Source: Leptodontidium sp. MPI-SDFR-AT-0119 (lineage: Eukaryota; Ascomycota; Leotiomycetes; Helotiales; Leptodontidiaceae). From it: DNA of 64,000 bases. How positions within the stretch are numbered: the first letter of the stretch is position 1; the number at the start of each line of letters is the position of its first letter. The DNA lies in assembly GCA_020726505.1 (NCBI GenBank), contig JAHLEZ010000036.1, positions 62,001-126,000 of the forward strand, written 5' to 3'. This document shows positions 26,742 to 38,651 of the stretch, piece by piece. The position numbers and the translations under genes were made by a program. The notes beneath the pieces were generated by a model. The model was not told the origin of the DNA and searched no databases. It worked only from the letters and a program-made list of their open reading frames with translations.

Positions 26742-29386
26742 CTAGTAAAACAAACAAAACTCCTCGTTGTTATCTACGTCACGAAATCGATTACTACAAA
26801 GTATTGAGAACTGTGATGAATAACGAGGATCTAACAGCACTGAATTTACGTGCGCATCCTCATCAGGCTGATTTGCCAATGTTTTGATGGCATCCTCATA
26901 TTCCAGCCAGAAGCTGGGAATTAATACCCCGTCCTTCCAGTCCTCCTCTCGCTTCTTGTCTCCGAACCATCTCAGCGTTTGGACTCTTATGTTGTACTGC
27001 CCAGGCTCTGCAAAGGTCCCGTTGGGCAAATGTCCGTCCCAGACCCAATATACCTTCTCGACGCAGCCCCAACCCCCAGTTCTGATCCCAACATTATCTG
27101 TAAACAAGGTCACAGCGGCGCCACTTATCGCCTCTATTAGCTCGGCTCGGATACCCGTCGTTTGCATGTTCAACTGCACCTGAATTACAGGCATGCGCTC
27201 ATTCAGGAAGCGGTTGTGGTCGGGGTTTTGCCCATCAAATGGTTCCTGATTCCGAGACAGCTGGAAGATATCTTCTTCCATCCTCTGGAGTGGTTTGTTC
27301 CAAAAGTGCGCTGTCGCAACATCGTCTCTACTCGCAGAAGAAAAATAAGTATCAACTTTATTCAGGGTTTGGATGTCCCTAAATGTACAGGCCACTCCCT
27401 CGTACGGAATGGAAATGTTGTGCCACTTTTGTCCGGAAAGACAGGAGAGGAGTATAACTCCGCCATACAAAGGACAGCGATCCTGCATTGATTTCAATCC
27501 AGTCGTGTCGATAGCCATGGTGATAGTTGCTTGGTCCCCTGGCGCAAGAACCAGGCTATAGGAGACAAAGTCGTCTGCGCGTGCAAGCCTGGTAACAGTG
27601 AGTTGAGGAACTCTGAAGTAGCCTCGGGAGTCCTTATGGCGGCCGTTAAGGGTACCGGCGCGCGCGTCGTCTTGTCTAGGGCGAGGACGCTGACACTTGG
27701 TATGCTGAATATTTCGTACATAACGCTTGTGTTCGCCAGCTTGAAAGTCAAGCTAGAGTTCCCAAATTCGGTATCATTAAACCCAAGCCATGTCGTGTCA
27801 ATGCTGAGGCCGAGTTCTAGGGCCCCAAAAGCACCCCATGCATTGGTGAGTCTAGCGCCCTGTTGTCATGGACTCGTTAAGAAGCCGAACGACCTGTTGG
27901 TCCCATCGTTAAAGTCCAAAGGGCGCGCCGTTCCCATAATCGCGTTTGCGATTTTCCACGTAGGAACCGTGAGGAACGCCTTTTTGAGTAGCGCAAGTAC
28001 GCCGACCACATACGGGACGGCCATGCTAGTCCCGCTCTGGATTCCCCAGCCGCCGTTTTTCCTAGGAAAAGTGCTTAGAATTCTGCCCCGAGGCGCCAGG
28101 ACTCGGCTTACGAGCTTTCCCTCTCCACTGGGACCCCAGGATGTGTAAGTGCTGACCTTGGCCGCCGTCCGTACATTTGGGACGGACTCGATCACGGGTG
28201 ACTTGGTGAAGTTGTTGTCTATTTCAATCTCGACCCTGTGATCTGCTGCTAAGAGTCTGAGAAGGTATTCGCCCGTCTACTGTGTGAGGGATGCAGCTCC
28301 TCGTATATCTGTTCCGATATCGAGTCGGACTTCAAGATCGAAAGCCGGGCCAGCAACGTTATTGTAAATGAGCGCATAGATCCCACCAGCTCTGGCAAGG
28401 TTTTCCAACTTGCTCTTCAGGGTACATCCGCCTCGTTTCATCAGCACAATTTTGTCTTTGTACTGTTGTTTGCTATCGACAATTGTGTCGCACTTCTCGT
28501 CCTCCATTGATGACTCGTGATTCAGAGCAACGGCTTTGGCTTTTAAAGGGAACTCGCTCCGCCGGTGCGCAGTCCATGTCTCGGCGTTGTACGATATATT
28601 CCTCCCTGGGCGGCCATCTAGGACGACGAGTGACAGAATACGCATACGCGGCATCCACACTGCCAACCACAAACATGTCGTCGCCACCCCCGTCAGGTGC
28701 AGCGGCGCTGAAGGTCCCATTCCACCCGTTGTTACCGCCGGCGACCACAATAAACGTCTTGCCTCCACGATTGATCCGAGCCACAAGGCTGGAGAGAGGG
28801 TCTGGTAACTTCAGCCCCAAAAGCCATAGGTAGGGCAACATGACTGGAAGGAAAAAGGGAATGCTGACCGTCAGAAAATGGCCGACTTCCACTACCCAAG
28901 GAGAGATTTATCAAGTCAATGCCACGTTCATATGCAAGCAAGACAGCGCGAACAACGACGTCGCTTGTGCTCATACCGTTATAGTCGAATACGCGATAAT
29001 GTTCCACGCTCACTCTTGGTGCTACACCCCTAAATCCTGTATCACCACTGGAATCATTCGCAAACAAAATGTCGGTGGTGTGCGTAGCGTGATTAGAACA
29101 ATCGCTATAGGGGTCATCATCCGGCTGTTCTTATTGGGAGGTTTCACTTGCATTGAATTTAGAATTCTTTCGAGTAATGCCTGGAAGTTTAAATAAAAGG
29201 GGAATTATTCTTGCGATATCGAAAAATCGTAGTAAGAGAAAAGAGACGTTTACATTGTCGCCCACGAAATCCCAGCCATTCTCGATGCGATATCCAGGCC
29301 CGAAGCCTGCACCCTGCATTGGCTACTCTGACCCCTTTCCCTGTCAAATTTCTGTAATGAAGCGGATCTACTTGTGCTAGGGAGTG
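26742..29386 (-). pseudogene. Subtilisin-like serine protease (S8) pseudogene with PA domain and C-terminal extension
   Basis: Pieces in order on the minus strand: LAQVDPLHYRNLTGKGVRVA (about 29383-29325), GFGPGYRIENGWDFVGDN, SDCSNHATHTTDI with the catalytic His codon at 29089-29091, RGVAPRVSVEHYRVFDY, a PA domain (KIVLMKRGGCTLKSKLENL), then SGTSMAVPYVVGVLALL with the catalytic Ser codon at 28025-28027, and a long C-terminal domain to 26742. They lie in different frames with stops. The segment that should carry the catalytic Asp (DTGxDxxHP) is missing: VRVA runs straight into GAGFGPGY at about 29320. The usual HGTH is HATH. It is therefore inactive. The family are secreted endoproteases. Confidence 0.8.
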
Positions 29387-31381
29387 TGAGTGGTTGATAT
29401 GAGTCTTAGTGCCCTGTCCTGATATATGAAAATGGCTGCAGAGCCGATTGAACTAGTAGGATACGAGGAGTGGGGTACTGCCTGCATTGCTTTAACATAA
29501 GTTCTAGTCCCGCGTTTTTCAAAGTGCAAACAAGGATCGTGTATAGGCTAGAAGTGCATCAAAGCTGGGGCTAAGGCTCCCAAAGAAGAAAAATATGCGT
29601 TTAAAATTAAGAAGGTAGTTTCTTGGAATTGGATCTTAATACAGAACTTTCGGAGGTGTCTTACTCTGTACATCCCCGACGCACGAGCTCCGTATGAGGT
29701 CGTATCCATGTCATACCTGCTGTACATTCTCTTAGAGTCTAAAATAGTGTGGGACGTTTGCTCTGCCTCGAGATTTAAATTCTCTACGTATATAAAAGGC
29801 GGCCGAGCTCCCAGTTATCTGAACACGAACTCAGCAAAAGCTCAACTCCGGCCTTTTCTCTTTGATTTTACTAATTTGCCTTTAATCAATTATCATATAT
29901 TTTAAACATTATACATAACGTTCTTATCTCAATCTTAGTTACCTGCACTATAACAGTAGTTAATATACGTTCACTTATCTTTTAATTAACATGTAATAAC
30001 AATTAATATCTTTAGCCTCTGGCCCTCACTCTAAGGGATAAGGCTCTAATTCCGGGATACGGTGTCGAGATTATGTCCTAAAAAGTTCCCGCCTCGGCCT
30101 TAGGACTAGAAGTAATTCTTAACGGCATAATTTAAGAGGTGTATACTTAGCTTCTCGATATCAACCTTAGCTATAAGACCGAAGTTGGAGCTCTTGCCTC
30201 ACGTAACGAGAAAGTAGCCCGAGCATTAGTCAAACGCGGAGATGTCCACTATAGTAGCTTCCTTAATAGCGCAACCTCTCGATTCCGAGAAGGAATATCT
30301 TACTTACACGGCGTTGGCGACCTCTTACTTTAACGACGTAGATTAATAGTGGATTAGGGGAATTTGATTAGAAGTAGTAGGGATTAGGCTATTCTTGTAA
30401 TTAGATCTTTAAGAAGGACAAACCCCCACAAAAATGTCTCCAAAAAAAGTTATAACTTAATTAATATTATTTCGCTACAACTTATACTACTATATATAAT
30501 TCTATAGCTTACTATCCAAGAAATGTTTATTCCGGAAATTGCCATCCCCTAGCTAAGTGCGTTCTTAGTACTGCCTTTTTAGCCACTAAGTTTTCATTTT
30601 AAAGCATAAGACAGGATCGAAAAATTAGATTCCCAGCCTCTTACATATCGCTCCCTGGGCCCGCGGACGATATTTTTTACCTTTACCTGAGAGATGTCTT
30701 GTTTATATATTAATAAATAAGGAAAAGAAAGTTTAGTCTCGTAAAGTGGTTTTACGAGTTAAAAAGAGTATCTTAGTTAGATTTAAGGGTCGTAATATAT
30801 ATAAATGTTAGGTTAATAATATAGTCGTACATACTTCTCACGTGTGATTTAGCGAAAATAGTTTAATTATAAAATTATGTATTGTGCCCTAGCAGTCCCC
30901 CCTTCTCTTAACTACTACTAACGTGTCTATGTCTCAGCGAGCGAGGGGATATATCGGCAGAATAAAGCAGCTGAACTTGCTATTTCAAAGTGGCCAGTTA
31001 TCTTTATAATTATCATCGTAGCGCTCTATTTTCTGCTGGCCACTAGAAAACGATACCACTAAGATCCCTGGGTCAAGTCCCCACCCCCCCATTCGGGCCA
31101 CCCCGCTAAATTCCAGCACCTTTTAAACAACACTTAATAACTCTACAACGCCTTAACTTCTATATAATCTTCTATAGACTCAGAATCTTCTACTAAATGT
31201 AAATCAATAGTTATAATCTCCTAGTCTCCAGCTATAATTTAAGCTCTCTAAGTAGCCTAAATATTCGCAAACTTAGAATTTAGACTAGTTTAAACCTTTC
31301 GTTTTTTCCGTGGTTACAATTAGTCTAATTTAGCCTCCAATTATTATATCTTTATCTCTGCCTGTCTTAATACAAAGTCCT
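29387..31381. other. AT-rich, repeat-like region without genes
   Basis: No protein family recognised. 30000-30440 has degraded coding-like composition but no assignable motif; 30440-31380 is AT-rich. Confidence 0.45.
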
Positions 31382-31754
31382 TGTAACGTTCCCTGGTTCT
31401 GACTGGTACGCGGCGTACAGGTCCTTCGGTTGGTATCAGCTAAGAAGTAAAGTCACAAGAGGTTCGGTTCTCAATTGGAATTGAGACGTTACAAGTAATA
31501 GTTAGACTGCTATATGAATTTGAGCACGAAGCCCTATGACCTAGGAAATCATGCTAACTATATAACCCGTGGATCCCCAGGGAGCCTTGGATCCTAAAGC
31601 TCCATAAGCTCCATGTCATCACGTGACTCCCTACCAACCTAGATGCCTCTAAGCTGGCCTACAAAGTGGCCCTCGTGACCTGTCCCGGCTTCTCTGTGCA
31701 GATGGTCTGCCGAGCCTCAGGGCCAGGACACACGTGATTCTTCGGGTTGTGACA
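31382..31754. mobile_element. Solo LTR (373 bp) with near-perfect target duplication
   Basis: Starts TGTAACGTT and ends TTGTGACA. Flanks are GTCCT (31377-31381) and GTCTT (31755-31759), identical apart from one C/T difference of the RIP type. It contains CACGTG-like motifs near both ends and no coding sequence. Confidence 0.8.
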
Positions 31755-32524
31755 GTCTTTTTAATTAAAAGCTTTAATAGCTTTTTTAAAGAGTAGTCGA
31801 CGTGTTAGAAGGTTGTTATATAACAACTTAGTCAAAGTATTAAGTTATAAACGCAATTCCTTTTCAGCCTTTAGTATAAATCATATGATTAATAATTTCT
31901 CCGTATCCCGAATAGCCTAAAGATCCTCTAAACATTGTTTTTTAGCTCTTAATTACTAGTCTCTAATAATAATCGGCTCATTAATGGTTTTGCTATATTC
32001 ACTAGCTATAAGCTAGTAGCTCTCTAGCCAGGTTTAATGTTCGTGCCCGTCAAGCTCTCTTAACGTGCTTTATAATAGTATAATAAAAGTTACGCAGCCT
32101 CTACCGACCATAGACAGTGTGAGAAATGAATAGATTAGATTAGATTAATGGCCATTAATCTAAATCTAATCAAGTCAAATTTCAATTAATCAAATTCTAA
32201 TCTAATCTAATCTGATTAATTGATTATTAATTGATTAATTTGATTAATATAAGAGCCGCATCCTAAAACAGTATAGTCTAGTAGACTATGCCTAAAATAA
32301 ACCAACGTATACTAAAAATAAAGGTTACTAAGCTTTACTAAGGTTTCCTAAAGCGAAATCGATGACGTTCTAATAGTACAAATTAATCTTATTACTTAAT
32401 TAAAAAAAGCATATATATATTAATAAGTATAATATAAAGTTTATTAAAATTTAAGAATAATTCAAAAGCAAAAAGTAAAATATATTATTAATAAATAATT
32501 GATTTATAAGTAAGTAAAAGTATT
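31755..32524. repeat. AT-rich region with a GATTA-rich palindrome
   Basis: At about 32125-32260 repeated GATTA/TAATC units form a palindrome around ATTAATGGCCATTAAT. The rest is AT-rich DNA with no gene. Confidence 0.55.
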
Positions 32525-32760
32525 TGTTATAACGGTTGGTAGCACCTAGAGCCTCATTTCCGGTATACTAGCTAACCGAGCTTTACAAAGATTAATTAGC
32601 CCCATAGCGCTCCCCCTTTGTATATAAAGCTCTTCTCTCTTTACTTTCTTTCTTACTTAATTATAGATTCTAAGAGATACTTATTATCTTTATATGTCGT
32701 TTATTAATATTTGAGGCTGTTATTACATGTGATTACTGTCTTTACAAAGTAAGCGTCACA
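32525..32760. repeat. LTR-like dispersed repeat, copy B
   Basis: Begins TGTTATAACGGTTGG and ends CGTCACA. It matches copy A at 26334-26560 with many C-to-T/G-to-A differences. No target duplication was found. Confidence 0.65.
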
Positions 32761-32865
32761 GGGAGTTATTAAAGAGAAAGAAGAAAAAGACGATATAAGA
32801 GAAGAAGTTAAAGATATAGAAAATAATAACTTATTTTATATTAAATAGGTTAATTAGTTAGTTTA

Positions 32866-33082
32866 TGTTACGACCTACGATGCGCCTCGTATTCTAACCG
32901 ACACGGGCTCGTAGTATCGCTAGCTATGCGACGGCGCTAAGCCTAATAGGGAGGATTAAGTGGCGAGCCTGCGACAGGTTGACGTGAATAGTACTCGACT
33001 ACGCTAGGCCCTATTAGGAGGGTCTTTTATATATATATACTCGAGCCCTCCCTTATAAAAAACTCTCCTTTCTAAAAAGAAG
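32866..33082. repeat. Truncated copy of the 2297-2598 LTR
   Basis: Starts TGTTACGACCTACGATGCGCC and follows the 2297-2598 LTR closely to the ACTCTCCTTTC segment, then is cut where the Copia 3' LTR begins. Confidence 0.8.
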
Positions 33083-33473
33083 TGATACTTGGTGTGAATG
33101 ATGATTCTATTGTAAAGGGGATTTCTAGGTCTATATAACTACTCTAGCTTATCACGTGTGTATTCGCTTAAGTAGCCGAATTAGGTAAATGTAAGCTTAA
33201 ACGAGCTCAAACGAGTCTTTACTAAATATAGTTGCTTTCCGGTAGTTTGAGACGCAGAGCCCGGAGCTTCGTATAACCATTATTTTAGCCTAAGAAAGCC
33301 GTGTATCAGAAGCCTTAGATTCTATAGCTGTAACCTGTAGACGTCAGAGCTTTATATCAGACGTATGTGGCTTGTTTTAAGTTATTTCCGGCTAATTAGG
33401 CTTAGAATAGGTTTTATTAAGTATATAAGCGAGCTTTAAGCGAGGTAGTTATATTATAATCTTTATAGCCCCC
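33083..33473 (-). repeat. 3' LTR-like end of Copia copy 1 (divergent)
   Basis: The outer 60 bp (GAATGATGATTCTATTG and CTAGGTCTATATAACTACT) match the other Copia LTRs, and it adjoins the internal region at a polypurine-type CCCCCGTAAG. The middle does not match the 5' LTR at 38323-38651, nor does it hold the short tandem units seen in the other LTRs. Confidence 0.6.
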
Positions 33474-36400
33474 GTAAGATATATATAAGTATTTATATTT
33501 TATCTTATACTTTTATTAGTTTATATTTATATATTAGGCCTTAAATTTAAAGCACTTATGAATTTTAGTTGTTTATTATTATTTAAACCTTTTATAAACC
33601 TATTAGCTAATTGAACTATTATATTAACGTATAATAGGTCTAGTTTATTATTAGCTATCTCATTTCGTATAAAGTAATAGCTTATATTAATATGTTTACT
33701 TCTTTTATAAAATTCAGGGTTATTAGCTAATTTTAAAGCTAATTCGTTATTTATTAATAGCTTAAGTATAGGCGTTATTTTATTATTAAGAAAGTTATTA
33801 AAGTAGTTTATTAGATTATATAAGTATAATATTTCTTTTATTGCTTCTTTAAAAGCTATATATTCAGCTTCACAACTTAATAAAGTAACTGTTTTTTAAA
33901 GCATATTAAGCCAGCTTATAATATAGTTATTAACTAAGAATAAAAAGCCGCTAGTACTTTTACGGGAGCTAATATCTCCACCCCAGTTAGCATCAGTATA
34001 GCCTAGTAATTCTAAGAAGCTTTTATTACAGTTATAAGAAGTCCCTAAATTAGAGTATTTATTTAAGTATTTCCAAATATGATCTAGAGCCCTAAAATGG
34101 CTTAAATCAAGGTTAAACATATATCTAGCGCATCTATTAACTGCATATGCTATATCAGGTCTAATTTTAGTTGCTAGATATATTAGAAAACCTACTTGTT
34201 ATTAATATAATTATAAGTCCTCTTTATTAACTATATTTGTTACTTTATCTAATCTAACTCCTACTTCTACTAATGTAGTTATAGGATTTAAATTGCTTTT
34301 ATTAAAACGTTCTAATAACGTATTAAAATATTTATTTTGATTTATATATACTAATTAATTATTATAATTTAGTTTTATTTTTATACTAAGGAATTAATGT
34401 ACTTTACTTATATATTCTATTTTTATAGTCTTAGTTAATTCTTTAACTATTTCTTTTGTAATATTATTATCTAGTCTTGTGAATATTAGGTCGTTTATAT
34501 AACATATTATAATTATTTTTAGTTTATTATGTATAAATATAGCTTCGTTATAAAGTAAGGCTTTAAAACCTAGTTTATATAAAGCCTCTAATAAGTGTTT
34601 ATACTATAGTTTAGGTAATTATTTAAGGCTATATAAAGCTTTATTAAGTTTATAATATAATTTTGAGTTATTATTATTATTAGAGGTTTTTATTAACTTA
34701 TATGTATTATTATTTTTATTATAATATCGTTCTCGACCTATTAGTTGTTTTATATATATTTCAGCATCTATTTTAGTATATATAAAGGCATTTTTAACGT
34801 CGTATTGATGTATTTTCTATTTATTTGCTATAGCTAATATAAATATTAACCTATAAGATTCTGGCCTATAAGTAGCTGAAAAGGTTTCTAAATAGTTAAG
34901 GCCTAATACTTAATCAAAGCCTTTTATAACTTATCTTGATTTATATTTTATAATATTATTATTTAGGTCTGTTTTTATTCTATAAACCCATCTACCTCTT
35001 AAATAAGTTTTATTAGGTGGTAATTCTACTAAATTCCACGTATTTTGTAGCTCTAACTTATCTATTTCTAATTTTATAGATTTTAACTAATTATCTTTAT
35101 TAAGACTATTTATAGCTTGTTCATATATATTAGGTTTATTATTAATATTACTTATAAAGACTAGGTCTTCTTTATTTTCTATAGAGTTATTTATTAGAGC
35201 TATATTTAGAGAGTTATTTATTACAACTTGAGGAAAAGTTGTTCTTTAGCGGCCTGATCTATCTAGATGAATATTCTTACTTCTTATAATTCTTATATTA
35301 TTGTTATTATTTATATTATTATTATTATCCTTATTATTTATATTATTATTGTTATCTCCGTTATTATTATTATTATTATTGTTGTTGTTATTGTTATTGT
35401 TATTGCCTTTATTATTCGTTATATTATTATTATTTGAAAGGTCTTATATATTTATTTGACTTTCTTTAAATATATTTATTTCAGGATTATTTATAAATTT
35501 ATTGTCAATGATTTTAATATCTCTTACTTAAAGACCTTTTTTAGTTATAATATTTAGGACTTTATATAAAGGATAATTAAATCTAATTAATATTGCTTTA
35601 TTTGCTTTTGGTTTTAGTTTAGTCATATGATTCTTTTTATTTTTATAAAAGTATATAGATCCGAAGGTTTTAATATAGGTAATATCTGGTATTTTATTAT
35701 ATCTTAGTTTATAAGGGGTTTTATAATTTATTGCCGAATGCGGAGTTTTATTATACAAGTATATAGCTATAATTGCAGCTTCCCCTTATAAATAATTAAG
35801 TAAATTAGTAAATGCTAATAAACACCTAACTTTATTTAGTATAGTGCGGTTTATACGTTCTATTATACTATTTAGTTCTTTTGTATATATAGGGGCTAAT
35901 TAATGAGTTATTCTATGATTTATAAGATATTCTTTGAATTTATTATTAATATATTCCTTACTGTTATTAGTTGTAAAAATATTTATACGTTTATTATTAT
36001 TATTATTTTCATTTTTATTTTTATATTTAATAAAAGTATTAAATACTTTATATTTATTTCTTAGTAATTTTATTTCAAGATATTTAGTTTTAAATTCTAA
36101 GAAAGTTATAATATATTTATATTTATTATAAGTTATAGGTGTAATAGGACCGCATAAGTCACTAGCTACCTTTTGTAATAAGTCAAAGACTTTATTACTA
36201 GTTATTTTATTGATTTTATTAGTGAATTTTCCTTTAAGGCAAGTCTTATAGTTTAATATTTGATTATTTATTATTAAATTAAATATAATATTATTATATC
36301 TATAAGTATTATTTATTATTTTATCTAAGTATATTAAGCTAATATAACCTAATTTTATATATAAATCCATTTTATTAATGCTTATAGGTTTATTTTCAAT

Positions 36401-38322
36401 TGTACTTAAAATATTAGTATTAGTTATTAGATTACTAGTTTTATATAATATAATATTTAGTATATATAATCCTTTAGATTTATTGCCTTCAATTATTACT
36501 TCATTTGTTATATTATTTTTGATATAAGCAAAAGAGTTATTAAAAATACTATAATGTTGGCTACTTAATTGACTTTGAGATATTAAGTTAATACCTAATT
36601 TAGGTATATAAAGACAATCTTTGAGTTTATATATTTTATTATTAATTATTGACTTTATTAAGATATCTCTGTATCTTTTTATATTTATTTGTTTAGCTTT
36701 TCCCCAGTTAATTAGTTTATTATAGGTTTTAAATTTATAGAAATACGATATGTTACAATATATATGTTTTATTGTAGTAGTATTTAAAACAAAAGTATTT
36801 GATTGACTATTTGATTCTTGACTATTTACCCCTAATTTTTAATTATTTACAAAGTTGGAGCCTATATTTGTACTATTAGTTATATTCTTTATAGAGGGTA
36901 TAGTTATAAATACCTGTATATCTTTTATAAGGAAATTAATATTAAAATCCCTGATATTTTCTAAAATATTACTATTACTATATAAAATATTAATATTCTC
37001 CTCCCGCTTATCCCGAGCCGATTTCTCGGTAATATCAGGTGATTTATTAGTCTTTGGCCGTTTCCACCCCTTAGGGGCCTTATTAGGAAATAGGAAGGCG
37101 TAGTTAGAAGTTATATAAGAGTGTTATTTGTAATTAGTACAATACTTCTTGCTTTAAGGGCTATTCTTAGTGACTTTATAAGGTTTTTTGCCTTTATAGC
37201 CACTAGAAGTTATTAGGGCCTAATCTATATTAGCATCATTTGATTCTTGACGTTTTGATTCGTCTAATAAATTAGAGAATAACGACTCAAGGGTATAAGA
37301 ATTAATATTAGTTCTTAAAGACTGTGTTATATTAGAAACTAATCTATTATAGTTATTAATCAAGTTATTAAGAACCCAAGCTATTATTACCTATTTAGGC
37401 AATTCAAGGTTTTTAGCTTTTAGCTAATCGCTTAGCTGTTTTACCTTATTAAGGTATTCTTCTATTAAATTATACTTAATCAAATAGGTATTAAAGAATT
37501 CTCGGCAAATCAAAAATTCCGAGCTAAACCCTTTAGGGGAATAGAAGTTTTTAAGCAATTACTAAGCTTTAAAAGCACGTGTTATGTACTGTATTTGTAA
37601 GAGAGGACCGTCCTTAATAAGCAATTAGATATTAGAGAGAGCTTTGCTATTTATTTTATCACTTACTTTATTAGACGCTATTACAGCGTTTAACGCTTCT
37701 TTAGTTAAGAAGGCCGTCATGCGAAGTGCCCAAATAGGGTAATTAGCCGAGCCCGTAAGCTTAGCCATAGTGATCTTATCAGAACTCATTCTGTTTATTT
37801 TATTAGTTATTTTTTAAAGAGTTTTTTAGAGATATTAACTTAACTTGAGATTTTTGAGAATTTGGGTTATTTAAGAAAGTCTAAGTTTTTTTGATATTAG
37901 TTATTGATCACGTGGATTATGTATATTCCAAGTTTTAAGGCAAAATACCTGTTATTGGTTGAGAAATTTTCAAGTGTTGTATTTGAGTGTATGGAGGTAT
38001 GGAGCCGTAGGTATGAGGTATGCCGTAGGTATGAGGTATGGAGGTATGAAGCCGTAGGAATGAGGTATGGAGGTATGGAGCCGTAGGTATGAGGTATGCC
38101 GTAGGTATGGAGGTATGGAGGTATGAGGCTTATGGAGTATTTTGAGGGTCAAAAAGGTATGGTATATAGGAGAAGAGTTCTTGTCGAGCTAGTCGATAGA
38201 ACCTAAGTACAAACAAAATGAGGTTGCAACGAAGTATATGAGAGTGGTTTAGGTAAAGAACAAGTTCTTGATCTGTTGAATTGAGGTAGAATAAGAGGAG
38301 GTGCTGTCGGGAGCTCATAACC
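33474..38322 (-). mobile_element. Ty1/Copia retrotransposon copy 1, internal region
   Basis: Internal region of a Copia element in minus orientation, between the divergent 3' LTR and the 5' LTR. The primer-binding-like GGTTATGAGC adjoins the 5' LTR on the minus strand. A GGTATG-type minisatellite (about 37980-38130) lies in the untranslated leader before gag. It is about 98% similar to copy 2 over gag-pol. Confidence 0.9.
33527..37789 (-). pseudogene. Copia gag-pol polyprotein, copy 1, many nonsense mutations
   Basis: Starts at ATG 37789 (MSSDKITMAKLTGSANYPIW-type start). The recognisable parts remain in one frame: gag, protease region, integrase (36370-35528, including QKVASDLCGPI and YNKTPHSAINYKTPYK), reverse [13 protein letters not shown] and RNase H (DANWGGDISSRKSTSGF near 34020-33940). 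Stops fall mostly at Trp and Gln positions. The RT active-site motif YVDD is YIND here (34490-34501), a G-to-A change of a catalytic Asp. No indel is needed to keep frame. The element cannot encode active enzymes. Confidence 0.88.
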
Positions 38323-38651
38323 TGTAAGATAGAGAATGATGATTCTATTGAGGGGGCATTTCTAGGTCTATATAACTACTTTGAGTATCAAGCTTTCGCA
38401 TCGGTTACTAGCTTTATTAGCTTTGTATTAAGAGCTCGCATCGGTTATTAGCTTTGTATCGGTTATTAGCTTTGCATCGGTTATTAGCTTTATATCGGTT
38501 ATTAAGTTTATTAGCTTTGTACTAAAGGCTCGCATCGGTTATTAGCTTTATATTAAGTTTATTAGCTTTGTATCGAAGGCTCGCATCGGTTATTAGCTTT
38601 GTATTGGTTGTTTACATGAAGCTCTTGTATATGGCTAGTATTCTTATATAA
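38323..38651 (-). repeat. 5' LTR of Copia copy 1
   Basis: Matches both LTRs of copy 2: TGTAAGATAGAGAATGATG at its internal side, CTAGGTCTATATAACTACTT, and tandem units with the core GCATCGGTTATTAGCTTTG. The outer end GGCTAGTATTCTTATA is conserved but the last bases are altered and no target duplication is visible. Confidence 0.8.

Noticed and set aside
32525..33473. Nested insertion of Copia copy 1 into the TGTTACG LTR
   Set aside because: The LTR does not resume at the other end of the Copia copy (38652), so simple nesting is not supported.
35934..37103. Leu/Ile-rich plus frames inside Copia copy 1 (and minus frames 58925-60094 in copy 2)
   Set aside because: Antisense to AT-rich gag-pol; hydrophobic composition is a consequence of AAT/ATA-rich codons.
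37970..38152. Short repetitive frames encoding YLHTSIP-like peptides
   Set aside because: They translate the minisatellite in the Copia leader, not a protein gene.
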